Source of the DNA: Acidobacteriota bacterium | GTDB lineage: Bacteria; Acidobacteriota; Thermoanaerobaculia; Multivoradales; JBCCEF01 | Assembly: GCA_039030395.1 (NCBI GenBank) | Contig: JBCCEF010000001.1 | Location: 242,258 to 306,257, forward strand | Direction: 5' to 3' | DNA length: 64,000 nucleotides | In this document: positions 7,861 to 16,787 of the stretch, piece after piece | How the letters are laid out: every line of letters begins with the position of its first letter | Numbering within the stretch: the first letter of the stretch is position 1 | Program-made: the position numbers and the translations under genes | The notes under the pieces: generated by a model | Seen by the model: only the letters and a program-made list of their open reading frames with translations | Told to the model about the DNA's origin: nothing | The model's database searches: none

Positions 7861-8565
7861 TCAAAGCAAGGATCGTGGCGGAAAGGTAGCAGCTTCGGGA
7901 ATCTCCGAAGTTCGCCGCACGGCACCGCCGATCAATCGATCCGCCGCGCTGGGTCCAAAGGCTTCACAAGCCCATACGTAGATCGCATTGATCAGTTGCG
8001 ACATCTCACTGACGGTGACGGCGGAACGGATCTTCATGCCCTTGGGGTTGCCGCACCAGGCATTCACGACTTCGCGCGCCACGGCCGACATCCGAAGGCC
8101 CCGCGGACCCGCAGCAACAAACTTCCGCAAGTCGGCCCCGGCCCCTGGACGCACTCGATCAAAGCCATCGAGAAGTCCATCCAGCAGGTGATTGAGAACG
8201 ACGAACTCCGCACTCATGGCCGGTGCATCGGCCGGCGCCGCAACCGGGGCCGTCGGCCCAGTGCCAAAATCGAAGGATGCCTTCGGCAACTGGGCCAGGG
8301 GGTCCGGACCAAGCTGCGACGGATCAAGGCGCAAACACTCGTTGATTCTGGCGATCAGGGCAGGACGCTGGTCTTCGATGTCGAAGAGCTCCGCCAGGCG
8401 CTGGCCGTAGTCCGCAATGCCGAAGGGGTTGCGCTCCGCAAACTCTTCCTGCCAGACCCGGATGCCACCGGCCGCCGCATCCGCCGGCAGCATCGATTGG
8501 AGCGCTAGATACAGGGCTCGGCGACGGCGAGTCGCAAAGCTGTCGTCAAGAGCCGGTTGGGCCAT
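7861..8565 (-). CDS. Unrecognised 234-residue protein, last gene of the chemosensory/amt operon
   Basis: I do not recognise this protein. It has no signal peptide and no long hydrophobic helix, so it is probably cytoplasmic. The N-terminal third is helical and Ala/Arg-rich (DDSFATRRRRALYLALQSML). An Ala/Pro-rich linker lies near residues 105-118, and the C-terminal domain holds VVLNHLLDGLLDGFDRV and IYVWACEAFGPSAADRLIGG. The start ATG overlaps the amt stop codon by one base (TGATG), strong evidence of translational coupling to the ammonium transporter. A natural guess is a cytosolic partner of Amt or an output component of the chemosensory pathway, but nothing in the sequence proves it. No PII (GlnK) signature is present. 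Confidence 0.7.
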   Translation of the reverse strand: MAQPALDDSFATRRRRALYLALQSMLPADAAAGGIRVWQEEFAERNPFGIADYGQRLAELFDIEDQRPALIARINECLRLDPSQLGPDPLAQLPKASFDFGTGPTAPVAAPADAPAMSAEFVVLNHLLDGLLDGFDRVRPGAGADLRKFVAAGPRGLRMSAVAREVVNAWCGNPKGMKIRSAVTVSEMSQLINAIYVWACEAFGPSAADRLIGGAVRRTSEIPEAATFPPRSLL

Positions 8566-9812
8566 CAGACATCCTCCTTACCACCGTGCAAGATGTCCTG
8601 CTGGAATTCCGGATATCCCATTTCATAGTGCTCGGTGAAATCAAGTCCCCGCTGCTCGTGCATCGTCGATGCTCGAAGTGGGATCAACAGATCGACTCCC
8701 CTGAAGATCACCCAAGAAATTGGGAACGCCCAAAGGAAAGCAGCCACCACACCGATCAACTGAACCGTTACCTGTTCCAGGTTGAACAGATCACCGGAAA
8801 CGAACAATCCAGCCGCCACGGTACCCCACACGCCGTTGAAGGCATGGACAGAGACGGCTCCCACGGGGTCATCGAGACCCAAACCGTCGAAGACGGCGAG
8901 ACCGAGCACCAGGATGGCACCGGCGACCAGGCCGGTGAGCACGGCGAAGGGGGCGCTCATGGTGGCGCAACCGCCGGTACTGGCGACCAACCCCGCCAGG
9001 CCTCCATTGACGGTGGTGGTCATGAGCACCGGCCGTCGCAGCAGACCCATCAGCAGAATGGCGCCGACCACCCCAGCGCTTCCGGACAAATGGGTGTTGA
9101 GCAGAATGCGCCCGAGGTTGGCACCGGCTTCCAGGGCACTGCCGCCGTTGAAACCGAACCAACCGACCCAAAGAATGAAGCCTCCGGCGGCGACGAGCGG
9201 AAGGTTGTGGCCAGGGATAGTTCGCGCCGTGCCGTCTTGAGCGAAGCGGCCGAGGCGCGGCCCGAGCACCAAGATTCCCGCCATCGCACACCAGCCGCCG
9301 ATCGAGTGAACGACCGTGGCTCCGGCGAAGTCGATGAACCCGAGCTTTCGAAGCCAGCCCTGGGTTTCACCGTAGTAGCTGCCCCAAACCCAGCTTCCAA
9401 AAACCGAGTACACGCCGATGGTCACCAGCACGGAGATCACCAGGTACGGCCAAAATCGTATGCGCTCGGCCATCGCGCCGGAGACGATGGTGGCGGCCGT
9501 CGCCGCGAACATCATTTGGAATAAGAGCAAGGAAAAGTCCCAGTCGACCCCGGACGACAGAATAAAGTGATCGGTACCGAACCAACCGGTAGGGTTGGTA
9601 CCGAACATCAATCCGTAGCCTACAAACCAGAAGAAAAGCGCGCCGAAACACATGTCGACGAAGTTCTTCATGACCACGTTCACCGTGTTCTTCGATCGGA
9701 CGGAACCGCCCTCGAGGAAAGCGAAGCCCAACTGCATGAAGAAGATGAGCGTGGTCGCCGTCATCAACCAGACGGTGTTGATCGTCAGTTCCATTCCGCC
9801 TACGACATCCAT
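8565..9812 (-). CDS. amt: Ammonium transporter (Amt/MEP/Rh family)
   Basis: The 415-residue integral membrane protein fits the Amt family: a trimeric channel moving ammonium/ammonia across the inner membrane, with about 11 helices. Diagnostic pieces are FMQLGFAFLEGG near the N-terminus, FAGATVVHSIGGWCAMAGIL (containing the first pore histidine) and VSVHAFNGVWGTVAAGLF (second pore histidine). The cytosolic tail has GLDFTEHYEMGYPEF, the segment that in other family members contacts PII proteins and couples subunits. Start ATG at 9812 follows CAGGAG at six bases; further upstream starts overlap the preceding gene. It sits inside a signalling operon, 22 bp after a receiver-Roadblock gene and overlapping the next gene, rather than beside glnK. 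Confidence 0.93.
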   Translation of the reverse strand: MDVVGGMELTINTVWLMTATTLIFFMQLGFAFLEGGSVRSKNTVNVVMKNFVDMCFGALFFWFVGYGLMFGTNPTGWFGTDHFILSSGVDWDFSLLLFQMMFAATAATIVSGAMAERIRFWPYLVISVLVTIGVYSVFGSWVWGSYYGETQGWLRKLGFIDFAGATVVHSIGGWCAMAGILVLGPRLGRFAQDGTARTIPGHNLPLVAAGGFILWVGWFGFNGGSALEAGANLGRILLNTHLSGSAGVVGAILLMGLLRRPVLMTTTVNGGLAGLVASTGGCATMSAPFAVLTGLVAGAILVLGLAVFDGLGLDDPVGAVSVHAFNGVWGTVAAGLFVSGDLFNLEQVTVQLIGVVAAFLWAFPISWVIFRGVDLLIPLRASTMHEQRGLDFTEHYEMGYPEFQQDILHGGKEDV

Positions 9813-9834
9813 CAGATTCTCCTGCCCCATTCCC

Positions 9835-10701
9835 TCAATCCCCCAAGTCAACGCCCGCCGGTCGATGGTGTCCAACGTCCGCAGGTTGGTTCATTTCAGA
9901 AGCTTCGACCGCCGGGCCCGCGCCACCGGTGCCCAGGTCTTCGGCGGCGAAGTGCGCAGCCAATCGGGCCGCTACTTGCCGAGTCTGCATTCGCGCTTGG
10001 CCGAGCACTGCCTGGCTCCCCATCACCAGCAGTAGGCAGCGGGTCGCATCGACAGCCCGCGCGACCACCAGGCCCGAGGGGCTCTCGAGAATCAGGCTGT
10101 CGACTCTCTCACCGGCCACTTCCCGCACCGCCATCCGAGTGGCTTCCAAGAGATCCAGCAATGCACGGCCGGCCAACCCTTCGGACTCCTCGGCGCCAAA
10201 CTCTCTCAGGATCTCGTCGCCTTCGCCCAGCAGCATTCCGAACCGCAGACCTCCGAGCCGATCGAGCGATCGAAGGATTCCATCGATCGCCAGACTGGGC
10301 TCTTCGAGCGGGACGATCTCCGGTGCCTTTTCTCGCTCTCCGGTCGGTAGAAAACGCTCGATGGTGGAAAGCAACTCGGAGTTGGTGAACGGCTTCTTGA
10401 GAATCGAATTCGCTCCGACGTCGTCCGCCCTCCGGCGAGTTTCGTCGTCGACGATGCCGGAGATGAACACCACCGGCACCTCCGCCAAGGCGGGCGAGCG
10501 ACGAATGAACTCGCAGACCTCAAAGCCGTTCACCTCGGGCATCACGAGGTCACAGACCACCACTTGCGGCGCCGCCGCGACGAGGCCGTCGATCGCCTCT
10601 TGACCATTCGAGGCACCCACCACTTCAATACCGCGGCCGGTGAGCATGCGTTCGACGGCCTTGCGGACGCTGATACTGTCGTCGACCAAAAAGAGTCTCA
10701 T
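9835..10701 (-). CDS. Response regulator with receiver domain and Roadblock/LC7-like output domain
   Basis: The 288-residue product begins with a complete receiver: acidic pair at residues 7-8 (LFLVDDS), phosphoacceptor Asp51 in VVVCDLVMPEVNG, a Ser in VVFISG and the KKPF lysine. The C-terminal half (DGILRSLDRLGGLRFGMLLG, then SLILESPSGLVVARAVDA) resembles a Roadblock/LC7 (MglB-like) fold, which in bacteria acts on Ras-like GTPases of the MglA type. The assignment of that half is by pattern only. ATG at 10701 is chosen; an in-frame GTG at 10716 would leave three bases after the upstream stop. The tail is low complexity. It is the natural phosphotransfer target of the CheA-like hybrid kinase, possibly controlling polarity or type IV pili. 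Confidence 0.75.
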   Translation of the reverse strand: MRLFLVDDSISVRKAVERMLTGRGIEVVGASNGQEAIDGLVAAAPQVVVCDLVMPEVNGFEVCEFIRRSPALAEVPVVFISGIVDDETRRRADDVGANSILKKPFTNSELLSTIERFLPTGEREKAPEIVPLEEPSLAIDGILRSLDRLGGLRFGMLLGEGDEILREFGAEESEGLAGRALLDLLEATRMAVREVAGERVDSLILESPSGLVVARAVDATRCLLLVMGSQAVLGQARMQTRQVAARLAAHFAAEDLGTGGAGPAVEASEMNQPADVGHHRPAGVDLGD

Positions 10702-10719
10702 CGCTTCGGATTCCACGAC

Positions 10720-11484
10720 CTACTTCGCCTCCTGTCCCGGCAAATGGCCCTCATCCCAGTCCACCGCGATGGTGAGTAGAAGCTGCTGCACCGTCATATT
10801 GATCGTTCGGGGCTGATGGAAGACTTCCCGCCGACGCATCGGCTGGAAGCGAAACTCCGTCCGACGGTCCTGCTCGCTCTCGGTGAGCAGCCGAGCAAAA
10901 GCCCTCTCTCCGGTCCGGCCCGAAAAGACTCCGTGAACGACCTGCCCGTCATCGAACATCAGATCGCCCATGGTGCCGTCTCGGAACACCAAACGCAGTC
11001 GCCCGGTTTTGCGCGCATGCGCGAGGGCCTGGGTGAGATCCACCAGACTGAGTACTCTGAGAGAGCCACTGAGAACGTCTTCCCGCGTCGCGAGGGGATC
11101 CGGCTCCGGCCGCTCCTGAACCGACCGCAATCCCGATGGATGGACCCCTTCCAGAATCTTTCGTAACTCTTCGGCCATCTCCTTAGCGCTCGCCACGGCG
11201 GGCAGTCGGAAGTCGATTCCCGGCGGAGGAGAGCTACCGCTTCCGATGATCGCCAAAGGCATCCCCTGGAGGGCCGGATCCTCACGCACCATCTTCGCAA
11301 AGGCCCGAACGTCTTCTTGATCGACGGCCACGCCAACCACCACCAGATCCGGTGGATCCCACTCGAGGAGAGTGAATGCATAGAGAAGATCCGGAGCGAC
11401 GGTGACCGTTGCGACCTCTCGACAGGTAGTGAGAAGGGCAAAGGCTCGCGCTGGATCGGCTTCGATGAGCACAATTCGCTTCAA
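10720..11484 (-). CDS. Degenerate receiver fused to DUF4388 (PATAN-like) domain
   Basis: Residues 1-120 have a receiver-like fold (IVLIEADPARAF), but the position of the phosphoacceptor Asp reads VVVGVAVDQED with Gly, so it is probably a pseudo-receiver. Residues 135-240 form a DUF4388 domain: SGSLRVLSLVDLTQALAHAR, then GRLRLVFRDGTMGDLMFDDG and VVHGVFSGRTGERAFARLL. This domain is found in PatA-type regulators of cyanobacteria and in gliding/pilus signalling proteins of Acidobacteriota, Deinococcus-Thermus and Myxococcota. The start codon is TTG, supported by GAGGGAGGT just upstream. It follows the hybrid kinase by 10 bp. A role as adaptor or output module independent of phosphorylation is inferred. 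Confidence 0.78.
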   Translation of the reverse strand: MKRIVLIEADPARAFALLTTCREVATVTVAPDLLYAFTLLEWDPPDLVVVGVAVDQEDVRAFAKMVREDPALQGMPLAIIGSGSSPPPGIDFRLPAVASAKEMAEELRKILEGVHPSGLRSVQERPEPDPLATREDVLSGSLRVLSLVDLTQALAHARKTGRLRLVFRDGTMGDLMFDDGQVVHGVFSGRTGERAFARLLTESEQDRRTEFRFQPMRRREVFHQPRTINMTVQQLLLTIAVDWDEGHLPGQEAK

Positions 11485-11494
11485 CGGACCTCCC

Positions 11495-14380
11495 TCACGA
11501 AGCGACCCTCGCGATGGGATCCCGACCGGTCAAGCGCCGCAGTTCTCGCGCCAGCACGGCTTCGTCCACGGGTTTCGGCAGGTAGTCCGTCACCCCGAGA
11601 CGAGCCGCGAGCTCACTGTGCTTTCGACCGGTCCGAGTGGTGACGACGATCACCGGCAGATGCTTGGAGGCGGGCCGCTGGCGGACCCATTCGACCAACT
11701 CATAGCCATTGAGATTCGGCATCTCGAGATCTGTCACCAGCGCATCAAAGTTCTCTTCTCGCAGCGTTTCCTGTGCCTCAATGCCGTCCGAGGCCACGGA
11801 GAGATCGAAGCCCATCCGGCTGAGGCGTCGGCCTAGGATCTTTCGCACGCTGAGGGAATCGTCCACCAGAAGTATGCGGGGAGCAGACGGGACGGCGGCC
11901 TCTTCCACCGGGCTGACGGAGGTGGCAAGACCCTGCGAAGAGAGATTCCACAGTCCTACCGGGTCGAGCAGCAACTCGACTTTCCCCTCCTTCGCCACCA
12001 CGGCGCCGGCGAGATAGTCGAGGCCGCGCAGGAAGTTGCCGATGCCCCGCGCCACGACTTCCTCGATCTCGAGCAGTTGATCGACGATCAAACACCACGA
12101 CCGTCCCTCCGAACGCAAGATGACACCCTGCTCGAGGCGGGCTGTCGCCTCCGACGGTAGATCGAGCAGCGTAGAGGCACGGCGGACCGGCAATTCTCGG
12201 CCGCCGGTGAAGACGGTCCTCTCCTCATCGGAACCGTGGATGTGATCCGACGGGAACTGCACCGTCTGCTCTACTACCGAAGTCGAGATGGCAAAGAATT
12301 GAGAACCCACCCGCACCCGAAGTGCCTCGGAAACAATCAGCGTCAGAGGAACTCGCAGAATGAACCGGGTGCCGCCGCCAACCTCGTTGTGCACTTCGAC
12401 CAGGCCACCGATACGGCGGAGATTCTCGCGCACCACGTCGAGCCCCACACCGCGCCCGGCAGCCTCGGAAACTTCCGCATGGGTGCTCAGGCCGGCCTCG
12501 AAGATCCACGGCAGCACCTGATCATCCTCCGCCCCTTCGATCTCCTCCCGGCGATGCGGATACAGCGCCAACGCCCGGTTTCGCACCGACTCAACATCGA
12601 CTCCCGCTCCGTCATCGGAGACCTCGATCAACACCGAGGACCCCTCCGGATAGGCATGGAGGCCGAGCTTGCCGACCGCCTGCTTACCGAGGCGAAGGCG
12701 AGTCTCGGTCGACTCGAAGCCGTGAACCAGTGCGTTCTGGATCAAGTGCATCACCGGATCCACCAACTCCTCGGCGATGGCGCTATCCATCTCCACCGCT
12801 TCGCCTCGCACCTCGAGAGCGACCTGCTTGTGCAGCTCTTCGGCCAGGCTTTCAACGCGCCGCCGGAAGCGTCCGAATAGACTGCCTGCGGTCACCATCC
12901 GCGTCTGCCCGAGGTGGGTGCGCAGCGACCGAATCGAGCGCAAGATCTGGGTACTCTCGCGTTCGAGCAGTTGTCGCGACCGATCGACTTCGGCCTGTAC
13001 TTCTCCAAAGTCCGAAACGATCTCATCGAGGCGACGAGACAAGACGTCCAGCTCGTGATAGCGATCGAGTTCCAGTTCGCTGAAAATGTCCGCGAGGGAT
13101 TGACCTGCCACTCTCGGCAAGGCGCGCCGAACGATCGGAGGTTCCTCGGAGCCCTTCCGCTCGGCCGCTTCGGCCACCTTCCAGGAGACCGACCGCAGCC
13201 GATCGCGCAGTTCGCCGAAGGGTTTCTCGAGGGTGCGGTGGGACTCGATCTGGCGGTCCAAGCGATGTCGACTGACCACCAAGTCGCCGACCGAGCGAAG
13301 CATCTCGTCGATCTGCCCGATGTCGACTCGCACCGTCGCGCGAGCTTCGATGGGCCGGCTGGAGGACTCGGCCTCCGGTTCAAGGTCCGAAAGGTCGAGG
13401 CTCCACGGTGTCTCCTGGACACCCTCTGCCGCCGGTCGCTGCGGAGCGAGAGCGGCGACCGGCTCGTCTACCTGCGAGGGGGGAACCGACAGAGGGTCCT
13501 GCTCTTGAATCGGCTCAGACGCGTCGATGGGCGTCGGCGCTGAGGCCGCATCTGAGGAGCCCTTCGCGGCGGCTTCCAAGTCGTCTCTCGTCGTCAGCGC
13601 AGCGAGTGCGCGGCGCGCCACATTCACCGCTTCAGCGACGGTCGCTCCACCCCCGCCGCCGACCACCTTGAGCATGATCACCACGGCGTCGGCGCAGCGT
13701 GCCAGGGCGCGCCGAGCGGGCACCGACAAGCGCACCTCGCCGGTTCGCACCTGCACCAGCAAATCTTCGGCGTCATGGGCAAGCTCCCCGATCGGGGCAC
13801 AACCCACCGTCAAAGCCGCACCCTTCAAGGTATGCCAGCGTCGGAAGAGAGTATCGATCACCTCCGTGGAAGATTCCTCCGCCGCCGCCTCACGCAGGTC
13901 CTGATAAATGCCTTCGAGATGTTCTTCCGCCTCCGGCAAGAAGAAGTCCAGGACATCGGCCTGATTGCGACCGAAGCGCCCGAGCTGCAGCGCCATCGAC
14001 TCGGCCCGGTGTGGAGAAGCGGGCACCGATGGGTCGATCGGCCGAGACCGCCCTGCCTGCTCGGTACCGTTTTCCGCCAGACTCTGAACGATCGATCGCA
14101 CTCTCGGCAGGTGTGCCACCAAAACTCGTTCCGACTCTTCCGGCTGTTCCGGCGCGCGTTCAACGGCCACCTCCATCTCTCCCGCCAAGCGCGACAGATG
14201 CTCGAAGCCGTACAGAGCCGCCGAGCCCTTCAAGCGATGAGTCAACACCTCGATAGACGACCATGCATCCCTCCCCTGGTCGGTGCCCAAATCACCGATC
14301 AAGATTTGCAGCTCGTCGAGAAGCTTCCGACTCTCGGTCAGGAAACTCCCCAGCAGGTCTCCAAGGTGGCTATCGCTCAT
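11495..14380 (-). CDS. CheA/ChpA-like hybrid histidine kinase: two HPt, kinase core, CheW, receiver
   Basis: About 961 residues. In order: HPt 1 with LTHRLKGSAALYG (phospho-His near residue 50); HPt 2 with RRWHTLKGAALTVG; a helical dimerisation region; a CheA-type ATPase with N box HLIQNALVHGFE and G boxes VSDDGAGVD and GRGVGLDVV; a CheW-like domain; and a C-terminal receiver (ILLVDDSLSVRK, phospho-Asp in ALVTDLEMPNLNG, LPKPVD). All catalytic motifs look intact. Two HPts plus a fused receiver resemble PilL/ChpA-type kinases of pilus chemosensory systems more than flagellar CheA. The start is uncertain: ATG at 14380 lacks a close Shine-Dalgarno site, while an in-frame TTG at 14422 abuts the MCP stop. 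Confidence 0.92.
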   Translation of the reverse strand: MSDSHLGDLLGSFLTESRKLLDELQILIGDLGTDQGRDAWSSIEVLTHRLKGSAALYGFEHLSRLAGEMEVAVERAPEQPEESERVLVAHLPRVRSIVQSLAENGTEQAGRSRPIDPSVPASPHRAESMALQLGRFGRNQADVLDFFLPEAEEHLEGIYQDLREAAAEESSTEVIDTLFRRWHTLKGAALTVGCAPIGELAHDAEDLLVQVRTGEVRLSVPARRALARCADAVVIMLKVVGGGGGATVAEAVNVARRALAALTTRDDLEAAAKGSSDAASAPTPIDASEPIQEQDPLSVPPSQVDEPVAALAPQRPAAEGVQETPWSLDLSDLEPEAESSSRPIEARATVRVDIGQIDEMLRSVGDLVVSRHRLDRQIESHRTLEKPFGELRDRLRSVSWKVAEAAERKGSEEPPIVRRALPRVAGQSLADIFSELELDRYHELDVLSRRLDEIVSDFGEVQAEVDRSRQLLERESTQILRSIRSLRTHLGQTRMVTAGSLFGRFRRRVESLAEELHKQVALEVRGEAVEMDSAIAEELVDPVMHLIQNALVHGFESTETRLRLGKQAVGKLGLHAYPEGSSVLIEVSDDGAGVDVESVRNRALALYPHRREEIEGAEDDQVLPWIFEAGLSTHAEVSEAAGRGVGLDVVRENLRRIGGLVEVHNEVGGGTRFILRVPLTLIVSEALRVRVGSQFFAISTSVVEQTVQFPSDHIHGSDEERTVFTGGRELPVRRASTLLDLPSEATARLEQGVILRSEGRSWCLIVDQLLEIEEVVARGIGNFLRGLDYLAGAVVAKEGKVELLLDPVGLWNLSSQGLATSVSPVEEAAVPSAPRILLVDDSLSVRKILGRRLSRMGFDLSVASDGIEAQETLREENFDALVTDLEMPNLNGYELVEWVRQRPASKHLPVIVVTTRTGRKHSELAARLGVTDYLPKPVDEAVLARELRRLTGRDPIARVAS

Positions 14381-14422
14381 GCGATCTTCGACGTCCTCTT
14401 TTTTGCGATCTCTTGGTTGCAA

Positions 14423-16294
14423 TCAGGAGGGCAGCTTGAAGCGCGCCAAGCTGGTGCTCAGCTCCTCAGCCAACCGCTCGAGCTGCTCGGCAATGACACG
14501 ACCTTCCTGCACTGAATCGGTGGTTCGGCTGGTGATCTCGGCGACGGAGCGGACGCCCTGGGCCACCTGCTCGACACCCGCCACCTGCTCCTGCGTCGCC
14601 GAGGAGATGCGGATGGCGAGCTGTGCCGAGACGCCGGCAATGGAGCCGATCTCTTCCAACCGCTCGCCCGCCTTCTGGGTCACCTGAAATCCGGTTTCGA
14701 CCTCCCGGGTTCCGTTCTCCATCGCCCGCACGGTCTCCTGGATTTCCGCCTGTACCGTTTCGATCAATTCAGCGATTCGCTTGGTCGCCTTGGCCGAATC
14801 GTCAGCCAGTTTGCGCACCTCGTCCGCCACCACCGCAAAGCGCGCCCCTTCGGCGCCCGCACCGGAGGCCTCGATGGCGGCGTTCAGAGCCAGCAGGTTG
14901 GTCTGAGACGAAATGTCCGAAATGGTCTCGACGATTTCCGAAATCTCCAGGGAACGGTCGCCCAAAACCTTGATTCGACCGGCGATTCCCTGCACCTCGG
15001 AACGAATTCGCTGCATGCTGTCCAGAGTCTGCCCCACCGCCTGCTGCCCCGCCTCGGCGGCTTCTCGGGTTTGACGCGCCGCCTGCTCGGAGCCTTCGGC
15101 GTTCTGCGCGACCGCTCGAACATTGGTCGAAACCAAGGCAACTTCGCGGTTCATTCGCTGCGTGTCCTCGGCCTGGTTCCGGATGTCCGTCACCATGCGG
15201 TCTGTCGCCTCGATCATCTGGCCGGCCCCACCGTTGACGGACTCTGCGGTCCGACGGACACCGATCAGAATCTCGCCGATCTGCTCCACCACCAGGTTGA
15301 TCGCGTCCACCACGTTGCCCAGCACGTCCTCCGTCACGCGTCCCCGCTGGGTCAGGTCGCCCTTGGCGATCTCTGTCGAAACGAGCAGGAACTCACGGAT
15401 ATTGGCCTGCAAACTCTCTCGCTCGACGCGATCCACTTCGCCTTGCGCTTCCTGCTCCCGACGTAGTTCCTGGCGCTCTCCGAGAAGCCGGTTGAAGGCA
15501 CCGGAGACGACGCCGAACTCATCGCGCGAAGTCACCGGAACGGGTTCCGAATAGTCGCCGCGGCTCGCTCGCAAAGCCGCACCCGCCATCGCCCGTAGGG
15601 GACGGGTGACGCGGTCCGCAAAGAAGAAGGCGGCGATCGCCCCTAGGAGACCGAAGAGGGCGAGCCAGCCCAACACCTGGAGGGCTGCACGCTGAGCCTC
15701 CTCAGCCGACTCGCTGAGATCGAAACCTACCCGTACCGTGGCCGAGTCGCCGGCTACACGGCGGGCCATCTCGAGCGCTCGGCGACTCGCCCCTGAGCCA
15801 CCGACGGCGATCTCCACCGGCGCGCCAGGACGGGCCGTGACCGCCTGCACCGCCGCGGGATCGACTCCTTCGGCGAAGGCACCGGCCAGCTGAGCGCCGG
15901 TACGGTCGGCAATCACCAGGTACGCCAACCCCGATTCCCCAGCAGCCCCGGCAACCAAATGGCGAACCGCTTCCGTATCTCCATCGGCCAAAGGTTGCCG
16001 GAGTTGCGCCACCCAGGATTCGGCGATCACCCGGCCTCGGTCCGCAGTGAGTCCTTCGTACTGCCGCTGGAGGACAAAGGCGGTCGCCAGACTGGCCACC
16101 AGCGCAAGGGCCAGGATCCAACCGAGAAAGAAGAACAAGATCTTCGCTTTGAGGCGAACTCCTCCGCCCTGGGAGGAGCGCTCCCGCCGAGGCTCCTCAC
16201 GATCTCGCAGGGCTCGTTGCGGCGCGAGCGCTTTGCGGAGACGCTCCAGCGTTCCGGGCCGTGAAGTGGACGATTTGGCAATGGACTCAGCCAT
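14423..16294 (-). CDS. Methyl-accepting chemotaxis protein, PilJ-like transmembrane chemoreceptor
   Basis: The 623-residue receptor has a basic cytoplasmic start (about 50 residues), a first membrane helix (ILFFFLGWILALALVASLAT), a periplasmic region of about 125 residues that looks like a small single Cache-like domain, and a second helix (VLGWLALFGLLGAIAAFFF). A HAMP segment (ADRVTRPLRAMAGAALRASR) and a long signalling coiled coil follow. The conserved hairpin tip reads ISSQTNLLALNAAIEASGAG, followed by FAVVADEVRKLAD. The ligand is not evident; given amt in the operon, ammonium or amino compounds are candidates. ATG at 16294 follows AGGAGGG and overlaps the cheW-like stop by eight bases. 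No cheR or cheB is present in the operon, so methylation-based adaptation must come from elsewhere or be absent. Confidence 0.93.
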   Translation of the reverse strand: MAESIAKSSTSRPGTLERLRKALAPQRALRDREEPRRERSSQGGGVRLKAKILFFFLGWILALALVASLATAFVLQRQYEGLTADRGRVIAESWVAQLRQPLADGDTEAVRHLVAGAAGESGLAYLVIADRTGAQLAGAFAEGVDPAAVQAVTARPGAPVEIAVGGSGASRRALEMARRVAGDSATVRVGFDLSESAEEAQRAALQVLGWLALFGLLGAIAAFFFADRVTRPLRAMAGAALRASRGDYSEPVPVTSRDEFGVVSGAFNRLLGERQELRREQEAQGEVDRVERESLQANIREFLLVSTEIAKGDLTQRGRVTEDVLGNVVDAINLVVEQIGEILIGVRRTAESVNGGAGQMIEATDRMVTDIRNQAEDTQRMNREVALVSTNVRAVAQNAEGSEQAARQTREAAEAGQQAVGQTLDSMQRIRSEVQGIAGRIKVLGDRSLEISEIVETISDISSQTNLLALNAAIEASGAGAEGARFAVVADEVRKLADDSAKATKRIAELIETVQAEIQETVRAMENGTREVETGFQVTQKAGERLEEIGSIAGVSAQLAIRISSATQEQVAGVEQVAQGVRSVAEITSRTTDSVQEGRVIAEQLERLAEELSTSLARFKLPS

Positions 16295-16787
16295 GGGTAG
16301 CAATCCCTCCTGACATCTCCGCACGATGGACGCCCAAGGCGCCGAGCATCCGACCCACATGAAGCAGTATGGCGCTGCGATCCCGCGACGTCTCGGCCCC
16401 GGCGGCTAAAGACTCCAGACGCGCCCGGGCGAACTCCTGACGACCCTCCTCCAGAGTGCTCGGCGGAGCTAGAGCAGCGTGATCGAGAAGTTCGAATCCC
16501 AAGACCTTTTCGATGTCGAGAGCCGCCTCCAACGAGCCACTGGTCACGATGATCGCCAGGCCTCGTGACTCCACCGGACCCTCGCCGAGATGTTCGTGAA
16601 GAAGCAAGAGCGGGAGAACGCGGCCGCGAAAATTCGCCAAACCAGCGACCCACTCAGGACTATGGGGCACGGGCGTCAGGAGATCGTACGGAACGACTCC
16701 CTGGCACTCGCGGCCGAGCAAGCCGACCACCCGCCCTCCAACCTGCACGAAGCAGACCCTCTCTTCGACCGCCTGGGTAGCGTTCAT
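16287..16787 (-). CDS. CheW-like coupling protein
   Basis: The 166-residue CheW-domain protein should dock the receptor to the hybrid kinase. Visible family features are the opening beta-strand (RVCFVQVGGRVVGLLG), PHSPEWVAGLANFRGRVLPLL (the conserved N-x-R-G-x-x-x-P/L core of CheW) and DIEKVLGFELLD. It is slightly longer than flagellar CheW and lacks the usual basic C-terminus, in keeping with PilI-type coupling proteins. Start ATG overlaps the preceding response-regulator stop as ATGA, and its own stop lies inside the start region of the MCP gene. Confidence 0.85.
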   Translation of the reverse strand: MNATQAVEERVCFVQVGGRVVGLLGRECQGVVPYDLLTPVPHSPEWVAGLANFRGRVLPLLLLHEHLGEGPVESRGLAIIVTSGSLEAALDIEKVLGFELLDHAALAPPSTLEEGRQEFARARLESLAAGAETSRDRSAILLHVGRMLGALGVHRAEMSGGIATHG

